Positions 17,287-26,076 of a stretch of 64,000 nt of DNA are shown piece after piece. The notes beneath the pieces are model-generated. The model searched no databases. It saw nothing but the letters and a program-made list of their open reading frames with translations, and was not told where the DNA came from. The DNA is from CALJFL01 sp039964455. GTDB taxonomy: Bacteria; Pseudomonadota; Gammaproteobacteria; Pseudomonadales; Halieaceae. The DNA is taken from the NCBI GenBank assembly GCA_039964455.1, contig JBDVXK010000010.1:186001-250000 (forward strand), given 5' to 3'. Each line of letters starts with the position of its first letter. Position 1 is the first letter of the stretch. A program made the position numbers and the translations under genes.

Positions 17287-18366
17287 ATGGACTTTGCGAT
17301 GAATAGATTTTTACCGATAGCTTTTCTTGTGATGCTGACCGCCTGCGCAGATGAAGATATTCATATCGTTGGTTGCGAGTCTGTTGGCGATATCCGACCG
17401 GTGTGTGGTATGCAGACACCAGAGGATATCGCGGCACTTGATGGTGACCGCCACCTTTTGCTCGCTCATTTTGGGGGAATGCATAGCGGTACAGGTAGCT
17501 TGTCGCTATTTGATACAGAGACTGATTTGGTAACGCCGCTGTTTCCGCCTACAAGCGGCCCTTTGGCCGCTTCCAGCGAGAATTGGGGTGACGGTGACTG
17601 CGGGCCTCCGGACATTGATAGGTTTAGTCCGCACGGCACACACCTGCATCAGTTGGCCGATGGACGCTGGCGTTACCTGGTGGTCAATCATGGCGGCCGC
17701 GAAAGTATCGAGATGTTCGAAGTTCTGGGCCATGGCCACGATAGCGCTCTGGCCTGGCGCGGCTGTATGCAGCCTGCGCCAGAGACATTCATGAATGATG
17801 TGGTGGGCTTGTCTAACGGTGACCTGATCTATACCCGTATGTTTCATAATGCGGGAACAGTAGAGCAACTGCTGAGCTTTGTTGGTGTGAACACTGGCGA
17901 CCTGTGGCGGTGGAACCAGGCCAAAGGACTGCGGGTACTGCCTGGCACTGAAGCGAACCAGCCCAATGGCATCGAAATCTCTCCTGATGAGCGTCATGTG
18001 TTCGCTAATATGTACTTTACTCAGGAGCTGTGGAAAGTGGATGTGGACACCGGCGAAGTGGTGGCCACTGCAGCTGTGCCTAATGCCGATAACAGTGCAT
18101 GGGGTTCTGACGGTCGATTGTGGGTGACAACCCATAACGACACCATCGCAAATATGCTCACCTGTTTTGAGCAACAGGATTCTGCATGCGCGGCTGGTTT
18201 TGAGATAATCGCGGTTGATCCCGAGACTATGGCAACGGAGATGGTCTTTGCCCATCGTGGGCCACCCATGGGTGCGGCGACAGTGGCAGTTCCACAGGGC
18301 GGTCGGGTCTACATGGGATCGTTCGTCGGAGACAGGCTCATTTCGGTGCCGGACTTCACCCGTTAG
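17287..18366 (+). CDS. Lipoprotein with SMP-30/gluconolactonase-like beta-propeller
   Basis: 359 residues. Signal peptide with lipobox LTAC (Cys 20 from the first ATG; an ATG four codons later would also give a good signal). The body shows repeated beta-propeller blades, including QPNGIEISPDERHVFANMY and AWGSDGRLWVTTHND, the pattern of SMP-30/gluconolactonase/strictosidine-synthase-like proteins. Several Cys suggest disulfides outside the cytoplasm. A lactonase or esterase-like role at the cell surface is possible but not shown. It converges with the M28 peptidase gene. Confidence 0.75.
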   Translation: MDFAMNRFLPIAFLVMLTACADEDIHIVGCESVGDIRPVCGMQTPEDIAALDGDRHLLLAHFGGMHSGTGSLSLFDTETDLVTPLFPPTSGPLAASSENWGDGDCGPPDIDRFSPHGTHLHQLADGRWRYLVVNHGGRESIEMFEVLGHGHDSALAWRGCMQPAPETFMNDVVGLSNGDLIYTRMFHNAGTVEQLLSFVGVNTGDLWRWNQAKGLRVLPGTEANQPNGIEISPDERHVFANMYFTQELWKVDVDTGEVVATAAVPNADNSAWGSDGRLWVTTHNDTIANMLTCFEQQDSACAAGFEIIAVDPETMATEMVFAHRGPPMGAATVAVPQGGRVYMGSFVGDRLISVPDFTR

Positions 18367-18459
18367 GTTTTGCTCAAGCCCGGCGGGGTTTTTGTTAGCA
18401 GCAGTCTTGCAATGCTGATATGTCTGGATTTTTCCAATTTGCGGCGCCGCTCTCCAGTA

Positions 18460-20172
18460 TCAGTTGTCTCCCATTTTAATTTTCAGTAGATCTGATTGAT
18501 AAATTGACTTCGAAGGGACAGGATGACCTCCCTTTTTAAGATCTGCTTTGCTCAGTTGGCCCAACTCGTCGATTAAAAATGCGTGCGCACGTGCCAGCTT
18601 CTCCATCTGTTTAAAATCTACGCCACCCCAGTCTACGTCGGCTGTGGAATGGTAAAACTTCCCCGTTTGTATCCAGCCGGAAGAGATTGCATCCAGTTCG
18701 TTGTAGGGCGGATGAAAAGCCGCCTCATCTGCTGCCGGATCGACATAGACCAGGTCACCCATTGGTATCCCGTAGAGATTAGCTGCTTGCTTGAAGAGGT
18801 CGATCAACTGCGGATTCCGGTTGGTGACCAACAGCATTAAGGGGTCAGTGATGTTCGAGCGGGACTGTAAAATACCTTCATCCATTGGCCGCACCATCCC
18901 TAGATGCTCTGGCCGCAAAACAAGTAGCAGGTGATCCGTCATTAAGGGCCTGTGCTTGTCGATAAAGGGCACGGTTCCGCCTACCCCTGGCACCTCGTGA
19001 TCGCCCTGGAACAGAAAAATGATACCGTGCTTGCGCTTCTCCTCCGGAATCTGGCTGTAGTGGCGCGCCAGTGCGAGGTTCAGTGCTACTGAAGAGCCGT
19101 TATCGTGTATCCCATAAAAGTAGCCGTCCACGTGAGTAGGAACAACGATATAGTCGCCCGAGCTTCCCGGCAGGATGGCATAGGTATTGCCGCTCATTCG
19201 CTGCGCCCCGGACTCCATGTGGCCCTGTATATTCAGGCGAGCGGTAACCGGCTGGTCGGCCGTTGCTCTATCGAGTAGTTTGCGCAGGTAAAGCCCCATG
19301 TCATTCCCAATCGTTGTCCAGGGAAGAGCCTTGCCAATTCCATCGCCGCCGCCAGGCGCGCCCACTCTGCCAGCAACCTGGCGTGTATTGGGTACATCCC
19401 ACCAGACCACGACGCCTGCCGGCATGCCATAGGTGCCTGTCGCCAGGCGGGAGAATGCAGTACGAGCACTGTTCAGTAGGGCACTGGGTTGAGTGCGGCC
19501 CCTGAGCAGCACGATCCTGCCCTGGAGATCCCTGCCTTGCAGCTCCGCTGCTGTGCCGTCACCCACATAGATAACCTCCGCTTCTACGCCACCTGCCTGT
19601 GTACTGGCGGAGACGAAGGCTGTCATGGGAGAGCCGAGGCTAAAGGTATTGCCTGTTTCGAAACCCGGAGCCTTGGTGATGGTGAGATCACACACTGTTG
19701 GGCGCCATTGTGGAAACTGGGAGGGAAATGGGTCATGGAATACATCTTTTATCCCGAACGACTGCAGTGTTTCAAAAATCCACTGATGGGCTTCACGTTC
19801 GTACTTTGTTCCTTGAATTCGCCCCCATAGAATCTCGCCATCGTCCCTTGAGCGGATTGAAATCCTGGTAAGGACGTCGCCATACTCCTGCAACTCTTGC
19901 GCGGTTATATCGCTGCGAGGATCGGTTTCCTCGCTAAAATACTGTGGTAGTGGTTGCAGTCCTATAGGGTAGGCATGCTGGTTCCGAGCCGCTTCGATAC
20001 GGGCCTCATATTCCTTGGGGGGTAAGAAGGCGACATCGGATAGCATATCCACTAGCATCGCTGGCGAAGTTGCCAGCGCCTGCTTGTTCTCCTTTTCCGC
20101 TTCATCTGCGTAGCTCTGCCCTGCGGCAATTGCCGCAACCAATATTAGTGTGACGCGAAATGAAGTAGGCAT
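18460..20172 (-). CDS. Secreted M28-family metallopeptidase with PA-like insert
   Basis: 570 residues with a cleavable signal peptide (SYA/DE). The middle region (about 180-320) looks like a PA domain inserted before the catalytic core. Zn-binding motifs of M28 peptidases are present in altered form: VPTHVDGYFYGIHDNGSS (first His and bridging Asp), QGDHEVPGVGG (Glu), RPEHLG, and YHSTADV (final His). This family contains aminopeptidases and carboxypeptidases that trim peptides in the periplasm. It follows the amidase gene by 66 bases on the same strand, so the two probably form an operon that hydrolyses amides or peptides. Confidence 0.82.
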   Translation of the reverse strand: MPTSFRVTLILVAAIAAGQSYADEAEKENKQALATSPAMLVDMLSDVAFLPPKEYEARIEAARNQHAYPIGLQPLPQYFSEETDPRSDITAQELQEYGDVLTRISIRSRDDGEILWGRIQGTKYEREAHQWIFETLQSFGIKDVFHDPFPSQFPQWRPTVCDLTITKAPGFETGNTFSLGSPMTAFVSASTQAGGVEAEVIYVGDGTAAELQGRDLQGRIVLLRGRTQPSALLNSARTAFSRLATGTYGMPAGVVVWWDVPNTRQVAGRVGAPGGGDGIGKALPWTTIGNDMGLYLRKLLDRATADQPVTARLNIQGHMESGAQRMSGNTYAILPGSSGDYIVVPTHVDGYFYGIHDNGSSVALNLALARHYSQIPEEKRKHGIIFLFQGDHEVPGVGGTVPFIDKHRPLMTDHLLLVLRPEHLGMVRPMDEGILQSRSNITDPLMLLVTNRNPQLIDLFKQAANLYGIPMGDLVYVDPAADEAAFHPPYNELDAISSGWIQTGKFYHSTADVDWGGVDFKQMEKLARAHAFLIDELGQLSKADLKKGGHPVPSKSIYQSDLLKIKMGDN

Positions 20173-20238
20173 TAGCGACCTCTTTTAAATGGTGAATAAA
20201 GTAAAGACGAGAAAATCGCTCTATAGCGGTGGTGATGA

Positions 20239-21783
20239 TTACGATTGACCAAATGCGTCGGCATACATCAAGGAATGCGGAGCCCATCTGTCTTTCCATG
20301 GTCTCGCTTCCTCAAGCTGGTAAGCCAGTTCGTATAGCGTCCGATCCTCGCCCGCTGCTGCCAGAAACTGGCTACCCACCGGCATGTTTTCCTGATTCCA
20401 GTTGAGCGGAACAGACATCGCTGGAATGCCGGCAAAATTAGCCGGACTGGTAAATTTAAGGCGCTCCATAGTGAATGATGCAAGCTCGGCGTTCCAGGCG
20501 CGATCGGGGCCTATTTCATCCAGCTTGACTCCGGACACCGGAGAGACCGGTGTCACTATCAGGTCACAGCGTGTGAAAATCCTGGCAAAGGCCTCTGGCA
20601 AACTGTTCAGGTAAGCTAAGGCCTGTGTAACCTTTTCTTCAGGATAGCCCTCGCTGCTTTCGATATTTGTTGCCAACAGGTGGGTTAATAAACCTGACTC
20701 GGAAACACCCTTACCCGATACCTGTTCCACGTAGGCTGCCAGTCCGGAGAGCTTGGCGGCGAAGAATCCCAGATAGGAGTCCTTCAGCTGCATGAAATCT
20801 ACGGGATAATCTATTGGGAAAAGTGTATGACCCAGCGACTCCAGCAGCGCCTTAGTACTTTCGTGAGCTTCTTTTACGTCGCTTGCAACAGGAAGGTCGC
20901 TGGGCATCTCGTCGACATAGGCGATGCGTAGCGCTTCTTGCAGCGGTCTTTTGACGAGGCCGATAGGCGGGAATTTCTCCCCCGACTTATCCTCTGTCGC
21001 GTTTAATACAGCGGCGCTGTCCCTGACAGTGCGTGTAATGACATGATTGGTCTTGGCAAGGTCGTGCTCGCCATTGCTTTCTCCAGGCAGCATGCGATAG
21101 CGACTGGGCTTCATGCCTAGCAGGCCGGTTGTGTTGGGTGGCAGGCGATTGCTGCCGGCGCCGTCGGTTCCGTGGGCGATTGGAACAACGCCCGCTGCTA
21201 CCGCACAGGCAGAGCCACCGCTGGATGCAAATGGCGAGTAATCCAGGTTCCAGGGATTACGCGTTGGGCCAAAGAGATCGTTGTCAGTAATTATCAAACT
21301 GGCAAGCTCTGGCACGTTGGTCATGCCGATGATGTTCAACCCAGCCCCTTCTATTCCGTCGATATAGCGAACATTCCGTTCAGTCACTCTCGAACGGAAC
21401 AGTCGTGATCCATCTGTGCGCGGAACACCGGCCACGTCTATCATATCCTTTATGAGAATGGGTACGCCGGCAAAGGTAGATAAAGGGTCTATATCGGCAA
21501 CATGTTGAGTCGCCTTCTCGTAACATGTGTTCGTCATGAAATTGAGCAGGGGGTTAGCGGCCGCTATACGTCTCTGCACAATACCTAGAAGCTCTTCAGC
21601 CGAAATCTGCCTTCGCTTAATCAGTTCGGCAAGACCAAGGCCATCGTACTCGATGAGTTCGTCAAAGGGCCCTTGCCGCCGCTGCGGCCCTGCAGATGCC
21701 ATGGGTGTCGCAACCGACTCGCACATTGCGAAAGTGATGACAGAAAAGGCTCGAATCAAGTCGCGCCTGTTCATCTCCGACAT
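20239..21783 (-). CDS. Amidase-signature family hydrolase, probable Tat export
   Basis: 514 residues. The Ser-cisSer-Lys triad region is visible: ILIKDMIDVAGVPRTDGS (Lys), ASSGGSACAVAAGVVP (cis-Ser) and GTDGAGSNRLPP (nucleophile Ser; the usual TDTGGS is TDGAGS here). The N-terminus reads NRRDLIRAFSV followed by a hydrophobic stretch, which fits a twin-arginine signal, so the folded enzyme may be exported. Most amidases of this family are cytoplasmic, so export is notable. It is upstream of the M28 peptidase gene in one operon and divergent from the oxidoreductase at 21970. Confidence 0.88.
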   Translation of the reverse strand: MSEMNRRDLIRAFSVITFAMCESVATPMASAGPQRRQGPFDELIEYDGLGLAELIKRRQISAEELLGIVQRRIAAANPLLNFMTNTCYEKATQHVADIDPLSTFAGVPILIKDMIDVAGVPRTDGSRLFRSRVTERNVRYIDGIEGAGLNIIGMTNVPELASLIITDNDLFGPTRNPWNLDYSPFASSGGSACAVAAGVVPIAHGTDGAGSNRLPPNTTGLLGMKPSRYRMLPGESNGEHDLAKTNHVITRTVRDSAAVLNATEDKSGEKFPPIGLVKRPLQEALRIAYVDEMPSDLPVASDVKEAHESTKALLESLGHTLFPIDYPVDFMQLKDSYLGFFAAKLSGLAAYVEQVSGKGVSESGLLTHLLATNIESSEGYPEEKVTQALAYLNSLPEAFARIFTRCDLIVTPVSPVSGVKLDEIGPDRAWNAELASFTMERLKFTSPANFAGIPAMSVPLNWNQENMPVGSQFLAAAGEDRTLYELAYQLEEARPWKDRWAPHSLMYADAFGQS

Positions 21784-21837
21784 TTTTATTTCTCCACTTC
21801 TCAGGCTTGTACGTTAACCCAAGCTGGTCTGTCCTCG

Positions 21838-21854
21838 CTAGAGAAATCCTCTAG
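21838..21854. promoter_or_regulatory. 6-bp inverted repeat in the amidase/oxidoreductase divergent region
   Basis: CTAGAG, spacer AAATC, CTCTAG, located 55 bases from the amidase start and 116 bases from the oxidoreductase start. It could be an operator serving both divergent genes. No regulator gene is adjacent. Confidence 0.3.
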
Positions 21855-21969
21855 TAAGTACTGCCAGGCCAATGAATCCACATGAATATGTGAGACAAGA
21901 TGTAGTTGCCCTTCGGTTGAATCTGATGGAGTCTTACAAAACGCTTAAAAGACGGGAAAAGAAACAGCG

Positions 21970-22980
21970 ATGACAAATACCAATACACGGGTGGTGCTTC
22001 TTCGGCATCCACAGGGCGAGGCAACGCCAGACTGTTTTTCTATTGAGACACAGCAGTTGGAACCGTTGGCAGAAGGGATGGTTAGAGTGTCCGTGGACTA
22101 TGTTTCGGTAGATGCCGGTACACGCACCATGCTTAAAGGCGAGGGCTTCCACAATCAGGTCGGGCTGGGCGATACGATCCTCGCAGGCGGTGTTGGGCAT
22201 GTTCTGGAATCGACTGTTGACGGTTTGGAAGTGGGGCAGCCGGTACGTGGCGGTCTGGGGGCGCAGACCATCGCAACCGTCTCGGCCGATATGATCGAGC
22301 CAGTGGATGAGTCGCTGGCCCCCTTGTCGGCTTATCTGGGTGCGTTGAGCGAATCTACTGGGATAACAGCCTGGATTGGCGTCCGTGATGTTGCCAAGCC
22401 GAAGGAGGGCGATGTATTCGTTGTTTCTGCAGCTGCTGGCGCGGTTGGCGCAATCGCCGGCCAGATCGCCAGGCTCGATGGTGCGCGGGTGATCGGTATT
22501 GCGGGCGGTAAACGCAAGACAGATTACCTCTTGAATGAATTAGGCTTTGATGCCGCTATTGATTATAAGAACGAAGACGTTAACGCCAGGCTGCGTGAGC
22601 TCGCGCCCGACGGGGTCAATATTTTCTACGACAACGTAGGTGGCTCAATATTGGATGCGGTACTGGATAATCTGGCGATGCATGCGCGTGTTGTTATCTG
22701 CGGCGCGGTTTCGCAGTACGACGATATGGACAATATTACCGGGCCGTCCATGTACCTGCGGCTGGCCGAGCGTCAGTCGACTATGGTTGGCTTCGCCTAC
22801 TTTCACTTTCCCGACAGCTTTGCTCCGGCCGCTGCTGAATTATCGCGTTGGCTGGCCGATGGCAGTGTGGTTCTACCAGAGGAGATACTGGAAGGTATCG
22901 AGCGATATCCGGAAGCGCTGCAATTTATGTTTAATGGTGGAAACCTGGGCAAGCTGCTGGTGAAGGCGAGTAACAGCTAG
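21970..22980 (+). CDS. NADP-dependent medium-chain oxidoreductase (CurA/LTB4 dehydrogenase-like)
   Basis: 336 residues, zinc-free MDR layout. An N-terminal GroES-like part contains YVSVDAGTRTMLKGEG, typical of the CurA/prostaglandin-reductase branch. The Rossmann half carries VVSAAAGAVGAIAGQIAR and GIAGGKRKTDYL, where the basic KRK after the strand favours NADPH. These enzymes reduce the double bond of alpha,beta-unsaturated ketones. Single gene, divergent from the amidase. Among the neighbouring crotonases and SDRs it fits degradation of unsaturated carbonyl compounds. Confidence 0.9.
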   Translation: MTNTNTRVVLLRHPQGEATPDCFSIETQQLEPLAEGMVRVSVDYVSVDAGTRTMLKGEGFHNQVGLGDTILAGGVGHVLESTVDGLEVGQPVRGGLGAQTIATVSADMIEPVDESLAPLSAYLGALSESTGITAWIGVRDVAKPKEGDVFVVSAAAGAVGAIAGQIARLDGARVIGIAGGKRKTDYLLNELGFDAAIDYKNEDVNARLRELAPDGVNIFYDNVGGSILDAVLDNLAMHARVVICGAVSQYDDMDNITGPSMYLRLAERQSTMVGFAYFHFPDSFAPAAAELSRWLADGSVVLPEEILEGIERYPEALQFMFNGGNLGKLLVKASNS

Positions 22981-23014
22981 CCAGGTTTCATGTGTTTCAA
23001 TTGGCGGAGGGACT

Positions 23015-23779
23015 TCACGCGGTCATGCCGCCGTCGACCATGTATACGCCGCCGTTTAAGAATCGACTCTCCTCGCTGGCGAGAAAAAGCATCAGATTTG
23101 CGACGTCGGCGGGTACGCCATAGCGACCCATAGGGATACCCGCGATCATTCCATCACGCACGACTTCCGGTGAGTCAGGCATGCTGCTGTTTTCCAATGA
23201 TTGCATCATGCGGCCTTCAATGGGTGAGGGGTTCACCGTATTGACACGTATATTAACCGGGCCGCCCTCTTTGCACATAGATCGCATCAACCCGATAACT
23301 GCGTGTTTGCTGGTGTTATAGGCTGACATTCCAGCAGCACCCGATACCCCGGCAACAGATGAAGTGATCACAATGCTGCCACCACCAGAGGCTGCCATTT
23401 TAGGAAAGACATGCTTGATCCCCAGAAATGGCCCCACCACATTAATATCAATCAGTCGTTTGAATGCATCTGTAGGATAATCAGCAATGGGTGCAATTTC
23501 GCCTTCGATGGCAGCATTAGCCAGCAGCACGTCAATTTTTCCGAATACATCGAGCGCTTTTTGCACATAGGCCTTGGTATCCTCCTCCGAGGTAACATCG
23601 GCTACACAGTAGTCGACTCGTTCGCCTCCCATGGATTTTACCGCCTCCTGGAGTGCAGACTCATTCAAATCTACAAGGAGAACCTGTGCACCGCCGGCCA
23701 AAAACTGGCTCGCCACTTCGCGCGCGATCTCGCCTGCACCGCCGGTGATTATTACTGATTTGCCGCTGACTGTTGTCAT
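23015..23779 (-). CDS. Short-chain dehydrogenase/reductase (SDR)
   Basis: 254 residues. The cofactor loop reads ITGGAGEIAREVA, a slightly unusual form of TGxxxGxG in which the last Gly is Ala. LVDLNE after the second strand suggests NAD(H). LANAAIEG, SSVAGVSGA and YNTSK provide the catalytic Asn, Ser, Tyr and Lys. The C-terminus VYMVDGGMTA is standard. It lies on the same strand downstream of the esterase gene (70-base gap), so they may be co-transcribed. Substrate unknown. Confidence 0.9.
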   Translation of the reverse strand: MTTVSGKSVIITGGAGEIAREVASQFLAGGAQVLLVDLNESALQEAVKSMGGERVDYCVADVTSEEDTKAYVQKALDVFGKIDVLLANAAIEGEIAPIADYPTDAFKRLIDINVVGPFLGIKHVFPKMAASGGGSIVITSSVAGVSGAAGMSAYNTSKHAVIGLMRSMCKEGGPVNIRVNTVNPSPIEGRMMQSLENSSMPDSPEVVRDGMIAGIPMGRYGVPADVANLMLFLASEESRFLNGGVYMVDGGMTA

Positions 23780-23849
23780 GAGTTGCCCTGTTTTTATTAG
23801 CTATTGACGAAAGGATATGCTGAATATTATTAAGCGTAATGTATACCCG

Positions 23850-25130
23850 CTAGCGATAAACAGGTACATATTTTTCCATATCAACATCCGCCTTGCACTC
23901 GATCGATAGTGCGCCCATCAGGGCAGGCAAAGCTTTCAGGTGAGGGCCTATAGCCAGCTTCCCGGTGTTCATCAGGCTGACTGAAATATCTCTCAATGGG
24001 TCAGCCCAACAGAAAATATTGGCGTAACCCAGGTGCCCATAAGCATATTGGGAGTCTGTCCCAAATATACCGAAAGGAGTGCCGCCGAGCATAAAGCCGG
24101 CACTGTAGCGCATGGGTAGCATTAGCGTTTTGTCGATCTGCGACTTGCCAAGAGGTCGCACGGCGCGCTGTACCGTCAATGGGTTAAGTATTTGCCTGTT
24201 TTGCCAGCGGCCATGATTTAACAGCATCTGGTAGAAGCGGCTGACTTCCTCTGCGGTGGCAAACAGGTTAACCGATGGGATCAGTGCCTCGTAAAAACGA
24301 GAGTCGTTGGTCATTTCTGTTGCCAACTCAGGGTGAGCTCCCAATACACCGGTGAGTACATTATTCACCAACTTAATATCGGGCCCTGTGGTGGCATTGA
24401 CGGCCACGTGGGCTCTTTCGCGCTTGGTGAGCCCATAACGGAAGTAACGCATTCCCATGGGTTTACGAATATGTTTGTTGAGGTATTGCTGGGCGTTGAG
24501 ACCGGTAGTGACCTTGATAAGTTCATTCACAATAAAGCCGCCGGTAACCGCGTGGTACGCCTGTATCCGTGCCTGATGATCTGTTGGCTTTGCTTCGCAG
24601 ATGATCTTCAGGATTTGATCGTGATCGCACAGTGCTTCCAGGCCAATATCTTCAGGCAGTGTTGGTACGCCGGCCCGATGTGCGAGTAACTGATGAATGG
24701 TGATATTGCTCTTACCATTGGCTGCAAACGCCGGGATGTAGTAACTCACCGGGTTTAGCAGGTTGACGTTTCCTTGCTCTTCCAGCAGGTGCACGAGAAC
24801 AGCACTGATTGCCTTGGAGGCAGAATACAGGCAGATCGGTGTGTCTATAGACGCGACCTTGTCTCCGCTGGAGTAGCCTATGCTTCGATTAAGAACGACC
24901 TCTCCCCGACGGCGAAGGCACAGAGACAGCAATGGGTAAACGCCACTGCGATAGAGATCCTGGGTGGCCTCCCAAATAGCCGATACTGAATTCTGGCTCA
25001 TGCCTGCTTCTTCGGGGGCCACCTCCCTTTCTGTATCTACGTCTGTGATAGTGGCTAGATCCTCAGGAACGTCGATTGTGCGGAATAGATCGCGAAAATA
25101 GGCCTTACGTTCTTTTTCAAAGAAAGTCAT
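23850..25130 (-). CDS. Beta-lactamase-fold serine hydrolase (EstB/class C esterase-like)
   Basis: 426 residues from the ATG at 25130. A longer frame begins with TTG at 25196 inside the upstream gene and is less likely. The SxxK motif is in LYSASKAISAVLVHLLE, followed by IHQLLAHRAGVPTLP, a conserved feature of this family, and a Tyr region (QAYHAVTGGF) in place of YxN. C-terminal AYGHLGYANIFCWADP matches the HxG-type third motif. No signal peptide is visible, so it probably acts in the cytoplasm on esters. It sits downstream of the barrel and repeat-lipoprotein genes on the same strand (40-base gap). Confidence 0.87.
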   Translation of the reverse strand: MTFFEKERKAYFRDLFRTIDVPEDLATITDVDTEREVAPEEAGMSQNSVSAIWEATQDLYRSGVYPLLSLCLRRRGEVVLNRSIGYSSGDKVASIDTPICLYSASKAISAVLVHLLEEQGNVNLLNPVSYYIPAFAANGKSNITIHQLLAHRAGVPTLPEDIGLEALCDHDQILKIICEAKPTDHQARIQAYHAVTGGFIVNELIKVTTGLNAQQYLNKHIRKPMGMRYFRYGLTKRERAHVAVNATTGPDIKLVNNVLTGVLGAHPELATEMTNDSRFYEALIPSVNLFATAEEVSRFYQMLLNHGRWQNRQILNPLTVQRAVRPLGKSQIDKTLMLPMRYSAGFMLGGTPFGIFGTDSQYAYGHLGYANIFCWADPLRDISVSLMNTGKLAIGPHLKALPALMGALSIECKADVDMEKYVPVYR

Positions 25131-25170
25131 ATGATCTTCAGTTTGTAGTTTTCGCTGGTCATGTGACCCC

Positions 25171-26076
25171 CTAATTCCAACGGTAATTAAGTGCAATCAT
25201 AACGCTTGAGACTTTGTCGAAGCCCACCTCCGAAATTACCTGGAAGCGGTCGTTGAGCTCCCATTGGCCACCGACTGCGTAGGTGTGATACGGGGCTACT
25301 TTAAATTGCAGGATGACCGACTCCGTTCCCGGAGGCACCGAGCCTGGATCCACGTCTTCCCCGACTTTTTGTACCAGGTCGAAGGTGCCCCTGAATTCAG
25401 TGTCGATGTAGCTAACCCAGGCGATATCGGGAAGCCAGGCATAATCAAAATTCCAGCCGACTCGTGTGGTGAAATTTCTTACCGGAATTTTTTCTTCGTA
25501 GGCGGTGGTGTCCATCTCCATGTAGTTGTAATCGAGAAGCACGAAGAACTTTTTATAACCCATCACCAGGCTGCCTCCCAGTCCGTAGCTGGTGCCGGTG
25601 AAATCGATGGGTATGGGCTGTGAGCTGCCGGGTACATTTACGGCGGTATCCATTTCACCGTCTATATAGGCTATGTTTGCATAGAGATTGAGGAATGGAA
25701 GCACCCAGGCGTCCATGATAAAGCCGCCCGTAAGTATGTCGTTGGCTAGTTCATCCATGGTGACCAGCGGGTTTGATACAAGTGGGTCACCCTGACTAAA
25801 CGCAAACTTCAGACTGTCAACCTTCAGGTCGGAGCTGGACTTCACCACAAACGGCGAAATGCCATATTTCGAAGGTAGGTCGTGGCCATTATCGAGCAGG
25901 TACTGACGATCAAGAAAGCGAAGAAAATTTTGTGATCCACCAGTAGACTCTCGCTCTGTGTTACCTTCGTCCGCGTATGTTGCAGGCGCTAACCAGAGTG
26001 ACATAAGAAGTAATCCGATCAGAAGTCTGAACTGCTTTCCATCAGGGAGTGTAGGTCGCTTTTCTGGTGTGTTCAT
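25171..26076 (-). CDS. Outer-membrane beta-barrel protein, partner of the upstream lipoprotein
   Basis: 301 residues. Signal peptide with cleavage near TYA/DE. The mature part is rich in alternating aromatic/polar strands (DAWVLPFLNLYANIAYI, KKFFVLLDYNYMEMD, VRNFTTRVGWNFDYAW) and ends VMIALNYRWN, a barrel-like C-terminal strand although the last residue is Asn rather than Phe. Its ATG shares one base with the TGA of the 846-residue lipoprotein (TGATG), so the two are translationally coupled and probably work together at the outer membrane. I do not recognise a named family with certainty. Confidence 0.75.
   Translation of the reverse strand: MNTPEKRPTLPDGKQFRLLIGLLLMSLWLAPATYADEGNTERESTGGSQNFLRFLDRQYLLDNGHDLPSKYGISPFVVKSSSDLKVDSLKFAFSQGDPLVSNPLVTMDELANDILTGGFIMDAWVLPFLNLYANIAYIDGEMDTAVNVPGSSQPIPIDFTGTSYGLGGSLVMGYKKFFVLLDYNYMEMDTTAYEEKIPVRNFTTRVGWNFDYAWLPDIAWVSYIDTEFRGTFDLVQKVGEDVDPGSVPPGTESVILQFKVAPYHTYAVGGQWELNDRFQVISEVGFDKVSSVMIALNYRWN

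Noticed and set aside
18375..18394. Terminator after the SMP-30-like gene
   Set aside because: CAAGCCC-GGC-GGGGTTTTTG has only a three-pair GC stem with a G-G mismatch; the T run is good but the hairpin is too weak to call.
25131..25196. TTG start of the esterase at 25196
   Set aside because: It would overlap the barrel gene; the ATG at 25130 begins at a sensible N-terminus for the family.
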